A DNA stretch of 64,000 nt from GCA-002733465 sp965230525 (GTDB taxonomy: Bacteria > Pseudomonadota > Gammaproteobacteria > Enterobacterales > Kangiellaceae): the NCBI GenBank assembly GCA_965230525.1, contig OZ246008.1:4402001-4466000 (forward strand). The letters run 5' to 3'. Below are positions 16,493-25,505 of this stretch, in pieces. The notes beneath the pieces are model-generated. The model saw nothing but the letters and a program-made list of their open reading frames with translations. It did not search any database and was not told the origin of the DNA. The first letter of the stretch is position 1. The number at the start of each line of letters is the position of its first letter. The position numbers were made by a program, and so were the translations under genes.

Positions 16493-17134
16493 ATGCAAAA
16501 ATTTACCACGCCAATCTTATTAACCTTGGCCACCTTAAGCTCTATCAGCTATTCAAACCATGCCAGTGCCGAATTAACCAGCAATGTCGGAGTAGTTTCC
16601 CAATATCACTTTCGCGGAATTCAGCAGACTGCAGGCGCTTCGGCAAGTGCAGGGCTAGATTATTCCAAAGGAAGCTTTAGCTTGGGTACGTGGGTAGCCG
16701 ATGTCGAAGACGGGCTAGAGGTGGATGTTTATGGTAGTTACCAATTTGAAATTACTAAGGATTTTGATTTATCGGTTGGAGCAACAACCTATCAATACAC
16801 TGGTGATTTTGATTCGGCTTATAATGAAATTAATCTAGGCGCTAACATTAACGCCTTTAGCATTGGCTATAACATAGGCAAATGGGATGGCGTTGTTGGT
16901 AATGAAGCTGCAACCGAAAGCGACTATACCGTTTTGACACTTGGCTATTCACACTTAGGTTTTAGTGGTGAAGTTGGCATCTATGGCGACGATGCTGAGG
17001 GTGAATATTTTGACTTTGCTTATGCCACCGAAATTGGCGGGTTCGACGTCAGCATCGGTGTGTTAATTAGTGGTAGCGATCTCGATGATGACGAATCAAT
17101 GTACTTCTCCTTTGCTAAATCTTTTGAGTTGTAA
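16493..17134 (+). CDS. TorF-family putative outer-membrane porin
   Basis: A small outer-membrane beta-barrel-like protein of the TorF family (named from its conserved domain, function not settled). The 213 residues start with a signal peptide cut after ASA near residue 26. Then come the family marks: SNVGVVSQYHFRGIQQT, SAGLDYSKGSFSLGTWVADV, LEVDVYGSYQFEIT, and alternating strands to a final aromatic-rich segment (YFSFAKSFEL). Genes of this family are often found beside glnK and amt in marine proteobacteria, which suggests a nitrogen-linked entry channel. That role is inference. Its own ATG has AGGAAATAAAA upstream. It is 226 bases after amt, so it may use the same transcript or its own promoter. 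Confidence 0.82.
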   Translation: MQKFTTPILLTLATLSSISYSNHASAELTSNVGVVSQYHFRGIQQTAGASASAGLDYSKGSFSLGTWVADVEDGLEVDVYGSYQFEITKDFDLSVGATTYQYTGDFDSAYNEINLGANINAFSIGYNIGKWDGVVGNEAATESDYTVLTLGYSHLGFSGEVGIYGDDAEGEYFDFAYATEIGGFDVSIGVLISGSDLDDDESMYFSFAKSFEL

Positions 17135-17159
17135 CTAAAGAGTTTTAATAACAAGCCTA

Positions 17160-17220
17160 TCTGCCCGAATGAGATATCGCTATGAGCTGTTGATAATTTC
17201 GAACAGCTTTATCGGGCAGA
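17160..17220. repeat. Nested inverted repeat after torF-like gene
   Basis: Outer nine-base arms TCTGCCCGA (17160-17168) and TCGGGCAGA (17212-17220) enclose inner arms AGCTGTT (17185-17191) and AACAGCT (17202-17208). No T-tract follows, so this is a structured leader or trailer, or a repeat element, rather than a plain terminator. Confidence 0.7.
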
Positions 17221-17230
17221 ACTTCAACGT

Positions 17231-17259
17231 TGGGCATGCCATTTTAATGCCCATTTTTT
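17231..17259 (+). terminator. Intrinsic terminator of the TorF-like gene
   Basis: Stem TGGGCAT (17231-17237) and ATGCCCA (17247-17253) with a nine-base loop is followed directly by six T residues. It ends the rightward transcript. Confidence 0.8.
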
Positions 17260-17337
17260 GAGTTGAAAAACTGCGGTTTAATATTAAGGTTTAGACTTTT
17301 TCCACAATGTTAGTTTTTGAGTTTCAACTTGTCTTGT

Positions 17338-17376
17338 TTACTTATTTACTTATTTACTTATTTACCTATTTACTAT
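17338..17376. repeat. Eight-base tandem repeat TTACTTAT
   Basis: Three perfect copies of TTACTTAT (17338-17361), one with a single change (TTACCTAT) and a partial copy. It lies in the 3' gap between convergent torF-like and glnE genes. Copy number may vary between strains; no gene role is visible. Confidence 0.8.
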
Positions 17377-17482
17377 TCTATCACTTAGATTCGAGTCACT
17401 ATGAATTTTGGTATCGTTATACCTTTGATTTTTGCCGTTCGAATCTTTTACACAGTTTTTCATCTGGTAAATCATGACAACT

Positions 17483-20400
17483 TTATTTAACATTGAATAA
17501 TTTTTCCCAAATCGCTTTGACTTGATTTCTTTGTTCCAAAAACTCTGTAGCCGGAACGACCTTATCACCACTTTCCAACGTTAGTTTATTCAATCGGTTA
17601 ATGTATTGTTTAAAAGCATTAATTAGCATCTTGCCATCTTGTTGGTCGATAATATTCGACTCACTGTAGCGTCGTAAAATGGCAACTGTACTGTGAGGAA
17701 TTGTACTTGGTTTATCTAATTTCGATGCTTCGTTGCTGTGCCTCAAAACCAAATATTGACTCATAAATTCAATATCAACAACTCCCCCTTTACCTTGTTT
17801 TATGCTGAACCATTGCGATGTGGACTTATCTAACTCTTTACGCATTCGTTCACGCATTTCCATAACATCGCTTTTTAGTCGATACTGATCTCGTGCTTGA
17901 AGCAAAATTGACTGCCTTATTTGCATAAATCGTTGGGACACCTGCGGACCACCTGCTATCGGCCTTGCTCGCACTAATGCTTGATGCTCCCAAGTCCAAG
18001 CGCTTTCTTGTTGATACACTTCAAAAGTATCAATATGGCTGACTAGCATTCCTGAATTTCCCGACGGCCTCAATCGCATATCGACTTCGTACAACACCCC
18101 TAAACTGGTTCGTGTTGATAGAAAATGAATCAACTTTTGCGCAAGGCGAGTATAAAACCGACTCACACCTAAAACACCCGTGGACTGAGATTGATTTTGT
18201 TGTTTTTTTATACCGGTAGTTTCACCTTCTAGCGCTTGATCAAATAGAAAAACAAGATCGAGATCGGAATTAAATCCCAACTCACTTCCACCCAGTTTGC
18301 CATATCCGATGATAGCAAAGCCTGTGTCTAAGGTTTCTGAACTAGCCGGAGATTCATTCACTAGCTTGTGAACTTTCTCAGGATTTTGTTCTAATAATCC
18401 GGCGGGTTGACCATATCGGCTCACCATCTCACGCCAACAAATCATTAACGCCGTTTGAATGATCACCTGTGCCAACTGACTTAAATAACGATTAACTTGC
18501 GAAATACTGAGTCGCTCAGCCAATAAAGCTGCTGCCACTCGCAACTCATTAATTTGTTTGAAATTACGAATACTATCCAATATTTGTTCTTGATCGGTTT
18601 CTTCGATTCTAAGTAACGACTGTCTGAGCTCACTTTGCAGATCACTCGTTTGCAAAGGTTCATACAAGCTATTTGGATAGAGAAGTTCATCAAACAAAAT
18701 TGGACTTTCACACAAGCGGTCGACTATCCATTGACTGCGACTGACCAAATCCACTAAGTGCTGCAGTATTGGCAAGTTTTCACTAAGGAGCTCTAAATAG
18801 GCGGTGCGTTTTAAAATACTTCGCAAAATTCGTATTAGATTCTTCAGCGTCACCAACACGTTTTCAGTTTCTAACGCAAGTGACAAAAGCGTTGGCAAAA
18901 ATAACTTCAACCGCTTTGCCCCTTTTTGCGACAAACTTAAGTGCGCGTTCGATTCTCGAAAATTTGCCAAAGCAGCGATGATTTGTTGTGCTTCCTGGGA
19001 TTCAAGCTTGGTGTGTTTGTGGCACAACTGCTCGACGGATATAAACCCTTCCCACAGTGATAAATAGAAGTCATCTTGCTCTTCACTTAGCGTGCGCTCT
19101 TCGCCAAACAGCGCCTTGAACTGGCGATTTGTGGCTGCTTGGATAGTATCTAAACTCGACTTAAAATCTTGCCATTGTGCAAATCCCATGAGTTTAGCAA
19201 TCGTAGCTTGAGCTTCAGTAGATTCAGGTAGCTGCTGAGTTTGTTTTTCTTCGAGCTGTTGTAAACAGTGCTCTAGTCGTCGCAAAAAACGGTAATTTTC
19301 AGCTAGCTGTTTTGCAGCATCAACAGGCAATAGTTCTTGCTCAGCCAAAATCGGAAGCACTTTGAGTAGGCTACGTTGTTGCAAGCGTTTGTCTCGGCCC
19401 CCTTGAATAAGTTGCAACGATTGCACCATAAACTCGATTTCACGAATACCTCCAGCACCAAGTTTTATGTTGCCAACTAACCCTCGCCTTCGAACTTCTC
19501 TTTGGATCATATCCTTCATGCCGCGCAAAGAATCAATCACGCCATAATCAATATATCGACGAAATGCAAAAGGTCTCAAGATTTGATCGAGTTGCTTTTG
19601 TTCTTCAACCCGGCCAGTAATGATCCGAGCGCGCACCATTGCAAATCGCTCCCAGCCTCTGCCTTGCTCATGATAATAATCTTCCGCCTGATCGACGGAC
19701 ATGACTAAGCTACCCGAATCGCCATATGGCCTGAGCCGCATATCCACACGAAATACAAAACCGTCGGCGGTTTTTTCGTCAAGCAGCCTGATAAGCTGTT
19801 GCCCTAGTCGCTGGAAGAACCGGCTATTTTCGACTGAACGTCGTCCTCCTTTGGTCATGCCTGACGCGAGATAGAAAAAGATTAAGTCAATATCTGAAGA
19901 AAAATTAAGCTCAAAGCCGCCGTATTTGCCCATTGCTAAGACCATCATGTTTTGAAAGTCCCACGCGGGCTCTTGCTGCTGCTGTTGTTGAGCCTGCTCG
20001 TGCAACCGACTATGATTCGATTTAATGGTAAGCATACTCTCTCTATCAAATTCAGGTAGGCCTAGGCCGGTTGATTGCTGGGCAAAACTCCACATGTAAG
20101 CCACTTGAATTAAGCAGTCTGCCAAAATACTCATTCTTTCCATGGCTTGTTCGACGGAAATACTGTTGGAAAGCTCCAACACAGCAATAGCAGCGCTATG
20201 TTGTCGTCGAGTCACTCGTAAAAACTTCATTACTGCGAGCTCATTTTGATATTCGGGATGTATGTTCTCCATCCGTTGATCTGCGTTACTAAGTGACTTT
20301 GGTGGCTTAATAAATAGACTTTTGACTATCAAATGAGTGAGGTAGTCACGAAAATGTTCAGTCTCATTGGTCGCGTGCCACGCCAACTGTTGGCTGGCTG

Positions 20401-20554
20401 GCGACGCCATTTCGGCATAAACTTCCGCTAAGAACCGACTAATTTTGATTTTATCAGTCAAATGTTGGAATAATTTGTCAGGCAAACTCGTCTCAGCTTT
20501 AGCAACAACAGAATTTAATTGGCTAAGGGCTTGTTCAACAATGTTGTTAGTCAT
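17483..20554 (-). CDS. glnE: Glutamine synthetase adenylyltransferase/deadenylase
   Basis: A bifunctional enzyme that adds AMP to and removes it from glutamine synthetase, under P-II control. Two nucleotidyltransferase-like domains are present: the N-terminal one with GKYGGFELNFSSDIDLIFFY (about 212-231) and the C-terminal one with GYGKLGGSELGFNSDLDLVFLFD, each giving the G-G-x-E-x4-SD-x-D pattern. Both contain RLRPYG/RLRPSG loops that follow, and RARPIAG is present. Helical domains sit between. The 1023 residues are somewhat longer than the E. coli protein (about 946). The ATG at 20554 is clear. It is transcribed alone, convergent with torF-like, and sits 3.2 kb from glnK and amt, so the window holds three parts of one nitrogen-control circuit. 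Confidence 0.96.
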   Translation of the reverse strand: MTNNIVEQALSQLNSVVAKAETSLPDKLFQHLTDKIKISRFLAEVYAEMASPASQQLAWHATNETEHFRDYLTHLIVKSLFIKPPKSLSNADQRMENIHPEYQNELAVMKFLRVTRRQHSAAIAVLELSNSISVEQAMERMSILADCLIQVAYMWSFAQQSTGLGLPEFDRESMLTIKSNHSRLHEQAQQQQQQEPAWDFQNMMVLAMGKYGGFELNFSSDIDLIFFYLASGMTKGGRRSVENSRFFQRLGQQLIRLLDEKTADGFVFRVDMRLRPYGDSGSLVMSVDQAEDYYHEQGRGWERFAMVRARIITGRVEEQKQLDQILRPFAFRRYIDYGVIDSLRGMKDMIQREVRRRGLVGNIKLGAGGIREIEFMVQSLQLIQGGRDKRLQQRSLLKVLPILAEQELLPVDAAKQLAENYRFLRRLEHCLQQLEEKQTQQLPESTEAQATIAKLMGFAQWQDFKSSLDTIQAATNRQFKALFGEERTLSEEQDDFYLSLWEGFISVEQLCHKHTKLESQEAQQIIAALANFRESNAHLSLSQKGAKRLKLFLPTLLSLALETENVLVTLKNLIRILRSILKRTAYLELLSENLPILQHLVDLVSRSQWIVDRLCESPILFDELLYPNSLYEPLQTSDLQSELRQSLLRIEETDQEQILDSIRNFKQINELRVAAALLAERLSISQVNRYLSQLAQVIIQTALMICWREMVSRYGQPAGLLEQNPEKVHKLVNESPASSETLDTGFAIIGYGKLGGSELGFNSDLDLVFLFDQALEGETTGIKKQQNQSQSTGVLGVSRFYTRLAQKLIHFLSTRTSLGVLYEVDMRLRPSGNSGMLVSHIDTFEVYQQESAWTWEHQALVRARPIAGGPQVSQRFMQIRQSILLQARDQYRLKSDVMEMRERMRKELDKSTSQWFSIKQGKGGVVDIEFMSQYLVLRHSNEASKLDKPSTIPHSTVAILRRYSESNIIDQQDGKMLINAFKQYINRLNKLTLESGDKVVPATEFLEQRNQVKAIWEKLFNVK

Positions 20555-20717
20555 TAAAATGATGAGGTCTTTCGATTTTGCGGTTGGTATTAAACATACT
20601 AATATACATCTTACGCTTTTTGAACCGCATTACGGATTTTGCACTTAATCATCGATGATAGTTCAATTAAGATAGACTTTATTAAACGACAATTAACTAA
20701 TTTTAGGAGAGAAAATT

Positions 20718-20942
20718 ATGTGGGTAGGCGTTTTCGAGATGATCGTTATTATCGTCGTGGCTTCACTATTGGCCAATTTAGCGAGAGAATGGCTTAAGAC
20801 TCGAGAAAAACCTGAGGTCGACTTGTCTCCACTTGAAGAGCGATTAGCGCGCGTTGAAACCTTAGAAGAAAGAGTAAAAGTATTGGAAGCCATTGTCACA
20901 GACAAAGGTTACGACCTTAAAAAAGAAATTGAAAATCTGTAA
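20718..20942 (+). CDS. Small membrane protein, PspB-like
   Basis: A 74-residue inner-membrane protein. One hydrophobic segment (about residues 4-21, VFEMIVIIVVASLLANLA) is followed by a charged coiled coil (LEERLARVETLEERVKVLEAI) and the ending TDKGYDLKKEIENL. That layout, and the final RV..LE.IVTDKGYDL pattern, resemble the phage-shock protein B family. No pspA or pspC gene is beside it, so calling it pspB would be too strong. A good ribosome site (TAGGAGAG) stands before the ATG. It is divergent from glnE and monocistronic. Confidence 0.6.
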   Translation: MWVGVFEMIVIIVVASLLANLAREWLKTREKPEVDLSPLEERLARVETLEERVKVLEAIVTDKGYDLKKEIENL

Positions 20943-21109
20943 CCAAGGTTAAATTATTAGGTAGACTAATATCAAGTTCGCTTAACTCAAGACCCGTATG
21001 ATTGTATATGAGCTTGAATAAAAAATAATCCACCGAGCCTACTAGTTTTAATCGTGATATTTTTGCGATCTAAATCCAGCGACCTAAATGTCAACTATCT
21101 AAATGCCAA

Positions 21110-21553
21110 CTACTTATGTTGGCAAGCTTTATTCCCTTTATCGAAAATAATTCGCCATTGACCATCCTGCTCTAAACGCCAAGTCGACGTATAGTATGAG
21201 AAAAGCTTTCCCTTAGCATTAAAAACTGGCCCGGTACTTAGTGCGAGCTTACCTGAGTCGAGTACTTGTACCACTTCTGGCTTCCATGAGAAGGGAGCTA
21301 CTTTTTCGGTGAAGTATATTTGCCAGTGTTCGGCAATCGCATCTCGTCCTCGTCGCGGATTCTTTCCCGAAAGAAATATAGCCTCTTTTGACAAGTAGCT
21401 TTTGAATGCTTCAAAGTCTCGATCGGCCATGGTTTTGGCAAAGGCAGTTTCAATTTCAAAAACGACTTGCTGTAAGGATTTATCTTTCTCTGCCCCAACG
21501 GCTTTACTCACAGCCATCAACATCGCAAGTAGAATTAGAAAATATCGATTCAT
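21110..21553 (-). CDS. Secreted NTF2-like (SnoaL/DUF4440-type) protein
   Basis: A periplasmic or secreted single-domain protein of the NTF2-like fold. A signal peptide (MNRYFLILLAMLMAVSKAVGA) is followed by about 125 residues with the family layout: helix VVFEIETAFAKTMADRDFEAFKSYLS, strand AIFLSG, RGRDAIAEHWQIYF, then strands ending in STWRLEQDGQWRIIFDKG. Such proteins bind small ligands or act as isomerase-like enzymes; no catalytic residues stand out here. The ATG at 21553 is preferred over an upstream start because GGAAGAAAAACC precedes it and the signal peptide begins there. It is 94 bases after moeB and may be co-transcribed at low level. Confidence 0.72.
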   Translation of the reverse strand: MNRYFLILLAMLMAVSKAVGAEKDKSLQQVVFEIETAFAKTMADRDFEAFKSYLSKEAIFLSGKNPRRGRDAIAEHWQIYFTEKVAPFSWKPEVVQVLDSGKLALSTGPVFNAKGKLFSYYTSTWRLEQDGQWRIIFDKGNKACQHK

Positions 21554-21647
21554 GGTTTTTCTTCCTTCGGAATTAGCCAGCAGCATTGGTAGTACTTAAT
21601 TAAATATCCATTGAACTGGGTCTACAAATACATCAATGGACTTATAT

Positions 21648-22403
21648 TTAGCCCACATTGGATTGACTACAAACTGGACAATCCTGCTTCTTAACAAACT
21701 TGATTTTATTAAATGACAAATCGGTTCCATCAAATAATAATAACTCGCCGACTAGTGGCTTTCCCGCTCCGGTCAGTATTTTAATAGCTTCTAAAGCCTG
21801 TAGGCTGCCAATGGTTCCCACTATTGGGCCAAGCACACCATTTTCGGAGCAACTTTGATCAACACTTGACTGACTATCGTACACGCAGGCATAACATGCT
21901 GATTCAGGTTTCATTAAAAAGCTAGTAAGCTGCCCTTCCCAACGAATTGCAGCCCCTGAAACCAATGGTGTTTTAGTTTTCCAACAAAGTTTATTGAGAG
22001 CAAATCTCGTCACAAAATTATCACAACAGTCTACAACTAAATCAATATTGGGCAACAACGACCTCAGCTGCTCAACGTCTAGCCTTTGATTGATGGTGCT
22101 TATTTTACACTCAGGGTTAATTTGCCGGATTCGCTTTGCCGCAGACTCGACCTTGTCCATTCCCTGATGGGAATCTTGATGAATAATTTGACGTTGCAAA
22201 TTACTGACATCGACCTGGTCATCGTCGGCTAATGTGAGCTGTCCAATACCTGCAGAGGCTAAATAAAGTGCCACCGGCGATCCTAACCCACCAAGTCCAA
22301 CTATTAAAAGGTTCGCCTGCCTAATTTGATGTTGACCTTGAATATCAATATTCTGCAACATGATTTGACGTGAATAACGTAGCAATTCATTATCGGTGAG
22401 CAC
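21648..22403 (-). CDS. moeB: Molybdopterin-synthase adenylyltransferase-type protein (MoeB/ThiF)
   Basis: An E1-like enzyme that adenylates the C-terminus of a small sulfur-carrier protein (MoaD or ThiS) for cofactor synthesis. The 251 residues show the ATP-binding VGLGGLGSP (about 35-43), the DDDQVDVSNLQRQI region, DLVVDCCDNFVTRFALN and the zinc site made of two CxxC pairs, CYAC (in the middle) and CPVC (near the end). MoeB is chosen over ThiF because the gene follows prmC, as in the hemA-prfA-prmC-moeB order of many gammaproteobacteria; no moa or thi gene is adjacent, so ThiF activity cannot be ruled out. Its start overlaps the end of prmC by 14 bases, showing translational coupling. Confidence 0.82.
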   Translation of the reverse strand: MLTDNELLRYSRQIMLQNIDIQGQHQIRQANLLIVGLGGLGSPVALYLASAGIGQLTLADDDQVDVSNLQRQIIHQDSHQGMDKVESAAKRIRQINPECKISTINQRLDVEQLRSLLPNIDLVVDCCDNFVTRFALNKLCWKTKTPLVSGAAIRWEGQLTSFLMKPESACYACVYDSQSSVDQSCSENGVLGPIVGTIGSLQALEAIKILTGAGKPLVGELLLFDGTDLSFNKIKFVKKQDCPVCSQSNVG

Positions 22404-23337
22404 AAACGTCCTCCGGCTTATTCAAAACTTGATTAAAAACCCCCATGGTCACACGCAAGTGACCCGCGAGATCGGATAGCGACCTGACTTGATTGAATCC
22501 TCTTAATTTCATCAAACTAGCAACCGCTTCAGCTTGTTGAAATCCATGTTCTAACATTACCATCCCGCCATCAATCAAGAAATCTGGAGACGAATTAATG
22601 ATTTCTTTGATATCGGATAACCCGTCCTCATCGGCAACCAAAGCGGATTGAGGCTCAAACACTAAGTCACCCTGCTGTAGATGCGGGTCGTTTTTCTCAA
22701 TATAAGGCGGGTTAGAAACAATTAAATCAAATCGATTCTCGGTAATCGCCTCAAACCAGTTACTGCGAAAGATTTGGATATTCTCAATCTCATTCCACTC
22801 AGCGTTTTTTCGCGCAAGCTCCACGGCTTCTGGCTGATAATCGACAGCCGTCACCTTATCATGCGGTCGCTCACTGGCGATCGCTAATCCGATTGCACCA
22901 GTTCCTGTGCCCAGGTCGAGGATCTTTTTTGATTCAACTGACTCAGCAGAATCAAGTTTTGCAGCCGTTGCCAATGAATTGGAATCTGTAGAACGATCGG
23001 CTTGCAGAAATTCGAGAGCACTTTCGACGAGTAGTTCTGTTTCAGGTCTGGGAATCAGAGTGGAAGAGTTGGTTTTTAGTGATAAAGTCCAAAAGTCTTT
23101 CTCACCTGTAATGTAAGCGATGGGCTCTCCCGACAAGCGCCTGCTCAATACTTGATGAAGTGCATCCATTTGGTCCTGTGACAAGCTCTCATCAGGCCAA
23201 GTTTTTAGCCAAGTAAAACTTTTTTCTAGGATAAAACTTAACAGATAGCGGGCATCATCTTCTGGTGAATCTGTTGCGAGCTTATCAATTAAAAACTGAT
23301 TCGCTTGCTGTACGGTCAGTGGTTGAAAATCATTCAT
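22390..23337 (-). CDS. prmC: Release factor glutamine methyltransferase
   Basis: Methylates the glutamine of the GGQ motif in release factors, using S-adenosylmethionine. The AdoMet-binding loop DLGTGTGAIGLA (about 141-152) and the catalytic NPPY (209-212, in IVSNPPYIEK) are clear, as is the N-terminal helical domain with RPETELLVE. Compared with E. coli PrmC there is an extra stretch of about 25 residues (about 112-137, Ser/Asp/Ala-rich) just before the AdoMet motif, probably a surface loop. Total 315 residues. The gene starts six bases after the aspartoacylase gene ends, and its end overlaps moeB. Its partner substrate, PrfA, is encoded two genes upstream. Confidence 0.94.
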   Translation of the reverse strand: MNDFQPLTVQQANQFLIDKLATDSPEDDARYLLSFILEKSFTWLKTWPDESLSQDQMDALHQVLSRRLSGEPIAYITGEKDFWTLSLKTNSSTLIPRPETELLVESALEFLQADRSTDSNSLATAAKLDSAESVESKKILDLGTGTGAIGLAIASERPHDKVTAVDYQPEAVELARKNAEWNEIENIQIFRSNWFEAITENRFDLIVSNPPYIEKNDPHLQQGDLVFEPQSALVADEDGLSDIKEIINSSPDFLIDGGMVMLEHGFQQAEAVASLMKLRGFNQVRSLSDLAGHLRVTMGVFNQVLNKPEDVCAHR

Positions 23338-23343
23338 TTTGAA

Positions 23344-24267
23344 TCAAGATTCAATCACTTCGCCGTTGACTAAAGAAAGCTTCTTGGGTCGACAGCAGCA
23401 CAGTGCAATTTTTTGGTCGTAATAAGCCGCTTCATTTATAAACGCTAGATGAGTCGGCTCACCTTGATAAAATATATCTTTACCATCGAAGCACTTAAAT
23501 AAGGGGTCACCTTCGACCACCTGGGGGTAAGCTTGACCGATTAAATTGGGATGGACACAAGCCGTTATCATATCATTTTGGTCGACAGGAAAATGAATCT
23601 TTGAGTGGTAACTCATCACCTCAATTTGAGTATCATTTTCTAGCTTAATTGCACCAGCATTGTATCGAGATATAAAGTCCAAACTAGCTTTGACAGCGGC
23701 CTCAGTTTTTTCAAAGCAATCATATTGTAAACTCCCCTGTGGAATCGCGCCTACTTCTATCACAATACCTTTATTCGCAATAGACTCCAAAAAATGATGA
23801 TCAGCCATTAGCTCAGTTTCTGAAGTGATGACCACATCGTCAAGCTTATCGATTAACCAAGCCGCGAGTTGAATATGAAACGGATCAATACGAGTTAATA
23901 CAATATTGGTTTGCATGTTCGCGGTACTGGTATGCAAGTCCATAATAAAATCGGTTTTGGGATTGCCTTTAGGCCCCAACAATTGATTAATTTCTTTGGC
24001 TCGCTTTTGCTCGCGACTTTGTAGTACAGGATTTTCTAAGTCAATTTTTTTGAAACAACGATTCAAGTCGTGGTCTAGGTAACGTTTATTGGCTTTCATC
24101 GCTTCAGGATTAGCCAACAAATAGTTGATATTAAGTTTCGAATAATCAGCTGCCTGATTATTCGTCTGCCATTGATGAATCAGATGAATGCCTGTCAGTT
24201 CATTTCCATGAGTACCACCCACTAGAGTGACCTGATCAATTTTTTCAATTTGATTTGAATGACTCAT
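23344..24267 (-). CDS. Aspartoacylase (zinc-dependent N-acyl-aspartate deacylase)
   Basis: A zinc carboxypeptidase-fold enzyme expected to cut an N-acyl group from aspartate. The zinc ligands fall in the family places: VGGTHGNELTG (His20, Glu23) and FIMDLHTSTANM (His112). The substrate-binding DLNRCFK (Asn69, Arg70) matches the DLNR of aspartoacylases. A later EVGAIPQGSL carries the catalytic Glu. At 307 residues it is the size of ASPA-type enzymes, shorter than succinylglutamate desuccinylase. It is unusual to find it between prfA and prmC. Whether it acts on N-acetyl-aspartate or on a formyl or related group in this organism cannot be told from the sequence. Confidence 0.86.
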   Translation of the reverse strand: MSHSNQIEKIDQVTLVGGTHGNELTGIHLIHQWQTNNQAADYSKLNINYLLANPEAMKANKRYLDHDLNRCFKKIDLENPVLQSREQKRAKEINQLLGPKGNPKTDFIMDLHTSTANMQTNIVLTRIDPFHIQLAAWLIDKLDDVVITSETELMADHHFLESIANKGIVIEVGAIPQGSLQYDCFEKTEAAVKASLDFISRYNAGAIKLENDTQIEVMSYHSKIHFPVDQNDMITACVHPNLIGQAYPQVVEGDPLFKCFDGKDIFYQGEPTHLAFINEAAYYDQKIALCCCRPKKLSLVNGEVIES

Positions 24268-24318
24268 ATTTGCGATGTGTTTTCCTTTACCCTAATATCC
24301 AAGGCCAAAACGGACTCA

Positions 24319-25407
24319 CTAGTTTGCGTCGGAAAGTGCAGCGAGTTGATCCGCTTGGTACTCACTGTTTAATGGCTCAAGCAATTGATTTAAATCACCT
24401 TGCATAATTTCATCGAGCTTGTACAAAGTAAGGTTAATGCGGTGGTCAGTCATTCTACCTTGAGGGAAATTATAGGTCCTTATTCGCTCAGAACGGTCGC
24501 CACTTCCAACCAGACTTTTTCTTTCTTCGGCTTGCTCACTATGGGCTTTTTCTTCCTGTGCTGCCAGTAATCTTGATTTCAAAACGCTTAGTGCTTGCGC
24601 TTTATTTTTGTGCTGCGAACGTCCATCCTGACACTCCACCACTAAGCCTGTAGGCAAATGAGTAATTCGAATTGCTGAATCTGTTTTGTTAACGTGCTGC
24701 CCACCCGCACCAGACGCTCTAAACGTATCAACGCGAATGTCGGCAGGATTAATTTCTATATCGTCCAACTCATCAGCTTCTGGCATTACCGCCACCGTAC
24801 AAGCCGATGTATGAACTCGTCCTTGGGATTCAGTTTCGGGAACCCGCTGTACACGATGCGCGCCGGATTCAAATTTTAATTTGGAGTAAACATCGTTACC
24901 CGAAACCAAACAAATAATTTCTTTATAACCGCCTTGCTCGCTTCGAGTTTCACTGAGCACTTCAATTTGCCAACGATTCTTTTCAGCATAACGGCTATAC
25001 ATTCGAAATAGGTCGCCGGCAAATAAAGCCGCCTCATCGCCACCGGTACCCGCTCGAATTTCAAGAAAGATATTTTTATCATCATTAGGATCTTTAGGTA
25101 GCAGTAACTTCTGCAACTGCATTTCGGTTGGTTCGAGTTGCTCTTTGCAAGATTTAAAATCTTCTTCAGCCATTTCTCGCATATCGGGATCCGAATCTTT
25201 CATCATTTCCTCAGCCGAAGTCAGATCCTCAATCAATTGGTTGTAACGAGCAAAACAACTGACCACTTCCTCGAGTTGAGAATACTCTTTGGAAAGATCT
25301 CTAAATTTGTTTTGATCACTAATGACATCGGGGTCACCCAGTAAATGGCCAACTTCCTCATGACGTTCAGTCAATGTTTCTAGCTTTTTCAAAATTGAAT
25401 CTTTCAT
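24319..25407 (-). CDS. prfA: Peptide chain release factor 1
   Basis: Recognises UAA and UAG and triggers peptide release on the ribosome. The GGQ motif is at residues 235-237 (ASGAGGQHVN), and the stop-codon reading tripeptide is PET at 190-192 in HRVQRVPETES, a form also used in other gammaproteobacteria. The 362-residue length and the LSVLKSRLLAA and TYNFPQGRMTDHRINLTLYKL segments are standard. It lies 98 bases after hemA and 51 before the aspartoacylase gene, in one leftward run. It is the expected substrate of PrmC encoded just downstream. Confidence 0.97.
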   Translation of the reverse strand: MKDSILKKLETLTERHEEVGHLLGDPDVISDQNKFRDLSKEYSQLEEVVSCFARYNQLIEDLTSAEEMMKDSDPDMREMAEEDFKSCKEQLEPTEMQLQKLLLPKDPNDDKNIFLEIRAGTGGDEAALFAGDLFRMYSRYAEKNRWQIEVLSETRSEQGGYKEIICLVSGNDVYSKLKFESGAHRVQRVPETESQGRVHTSACTVAVMPEADELDDIEINPADIRVDTFRASGAGGQHVNKTDSAIRITHLPTGLVVECQDGRSQHKNKAQALSVLKSRLLAAQEEKAHSEQAEERKSLVGSGDRSERIRTYNFPQGRMTDHRINLTLYKLDEIMQGDLNQLLEPLNSEYQADQLAALSDAN

Positions 25408-25505
25408 AGTCTTCTGCTTTTATTGCTTGTTATCAGTTATCGGTTATAGCGGTTAACAAAATCGCATTAGCGTTTTTGATTCAACCCTTAAATTCTGAGT
25501 GCTGC

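Noticed and set aside
24319..25407. PET instead of PAT in release factor 1 as an anomaly
   Set aside because: The PxT form with Glu is common in gammaproteobacteria, so it is not unusual.
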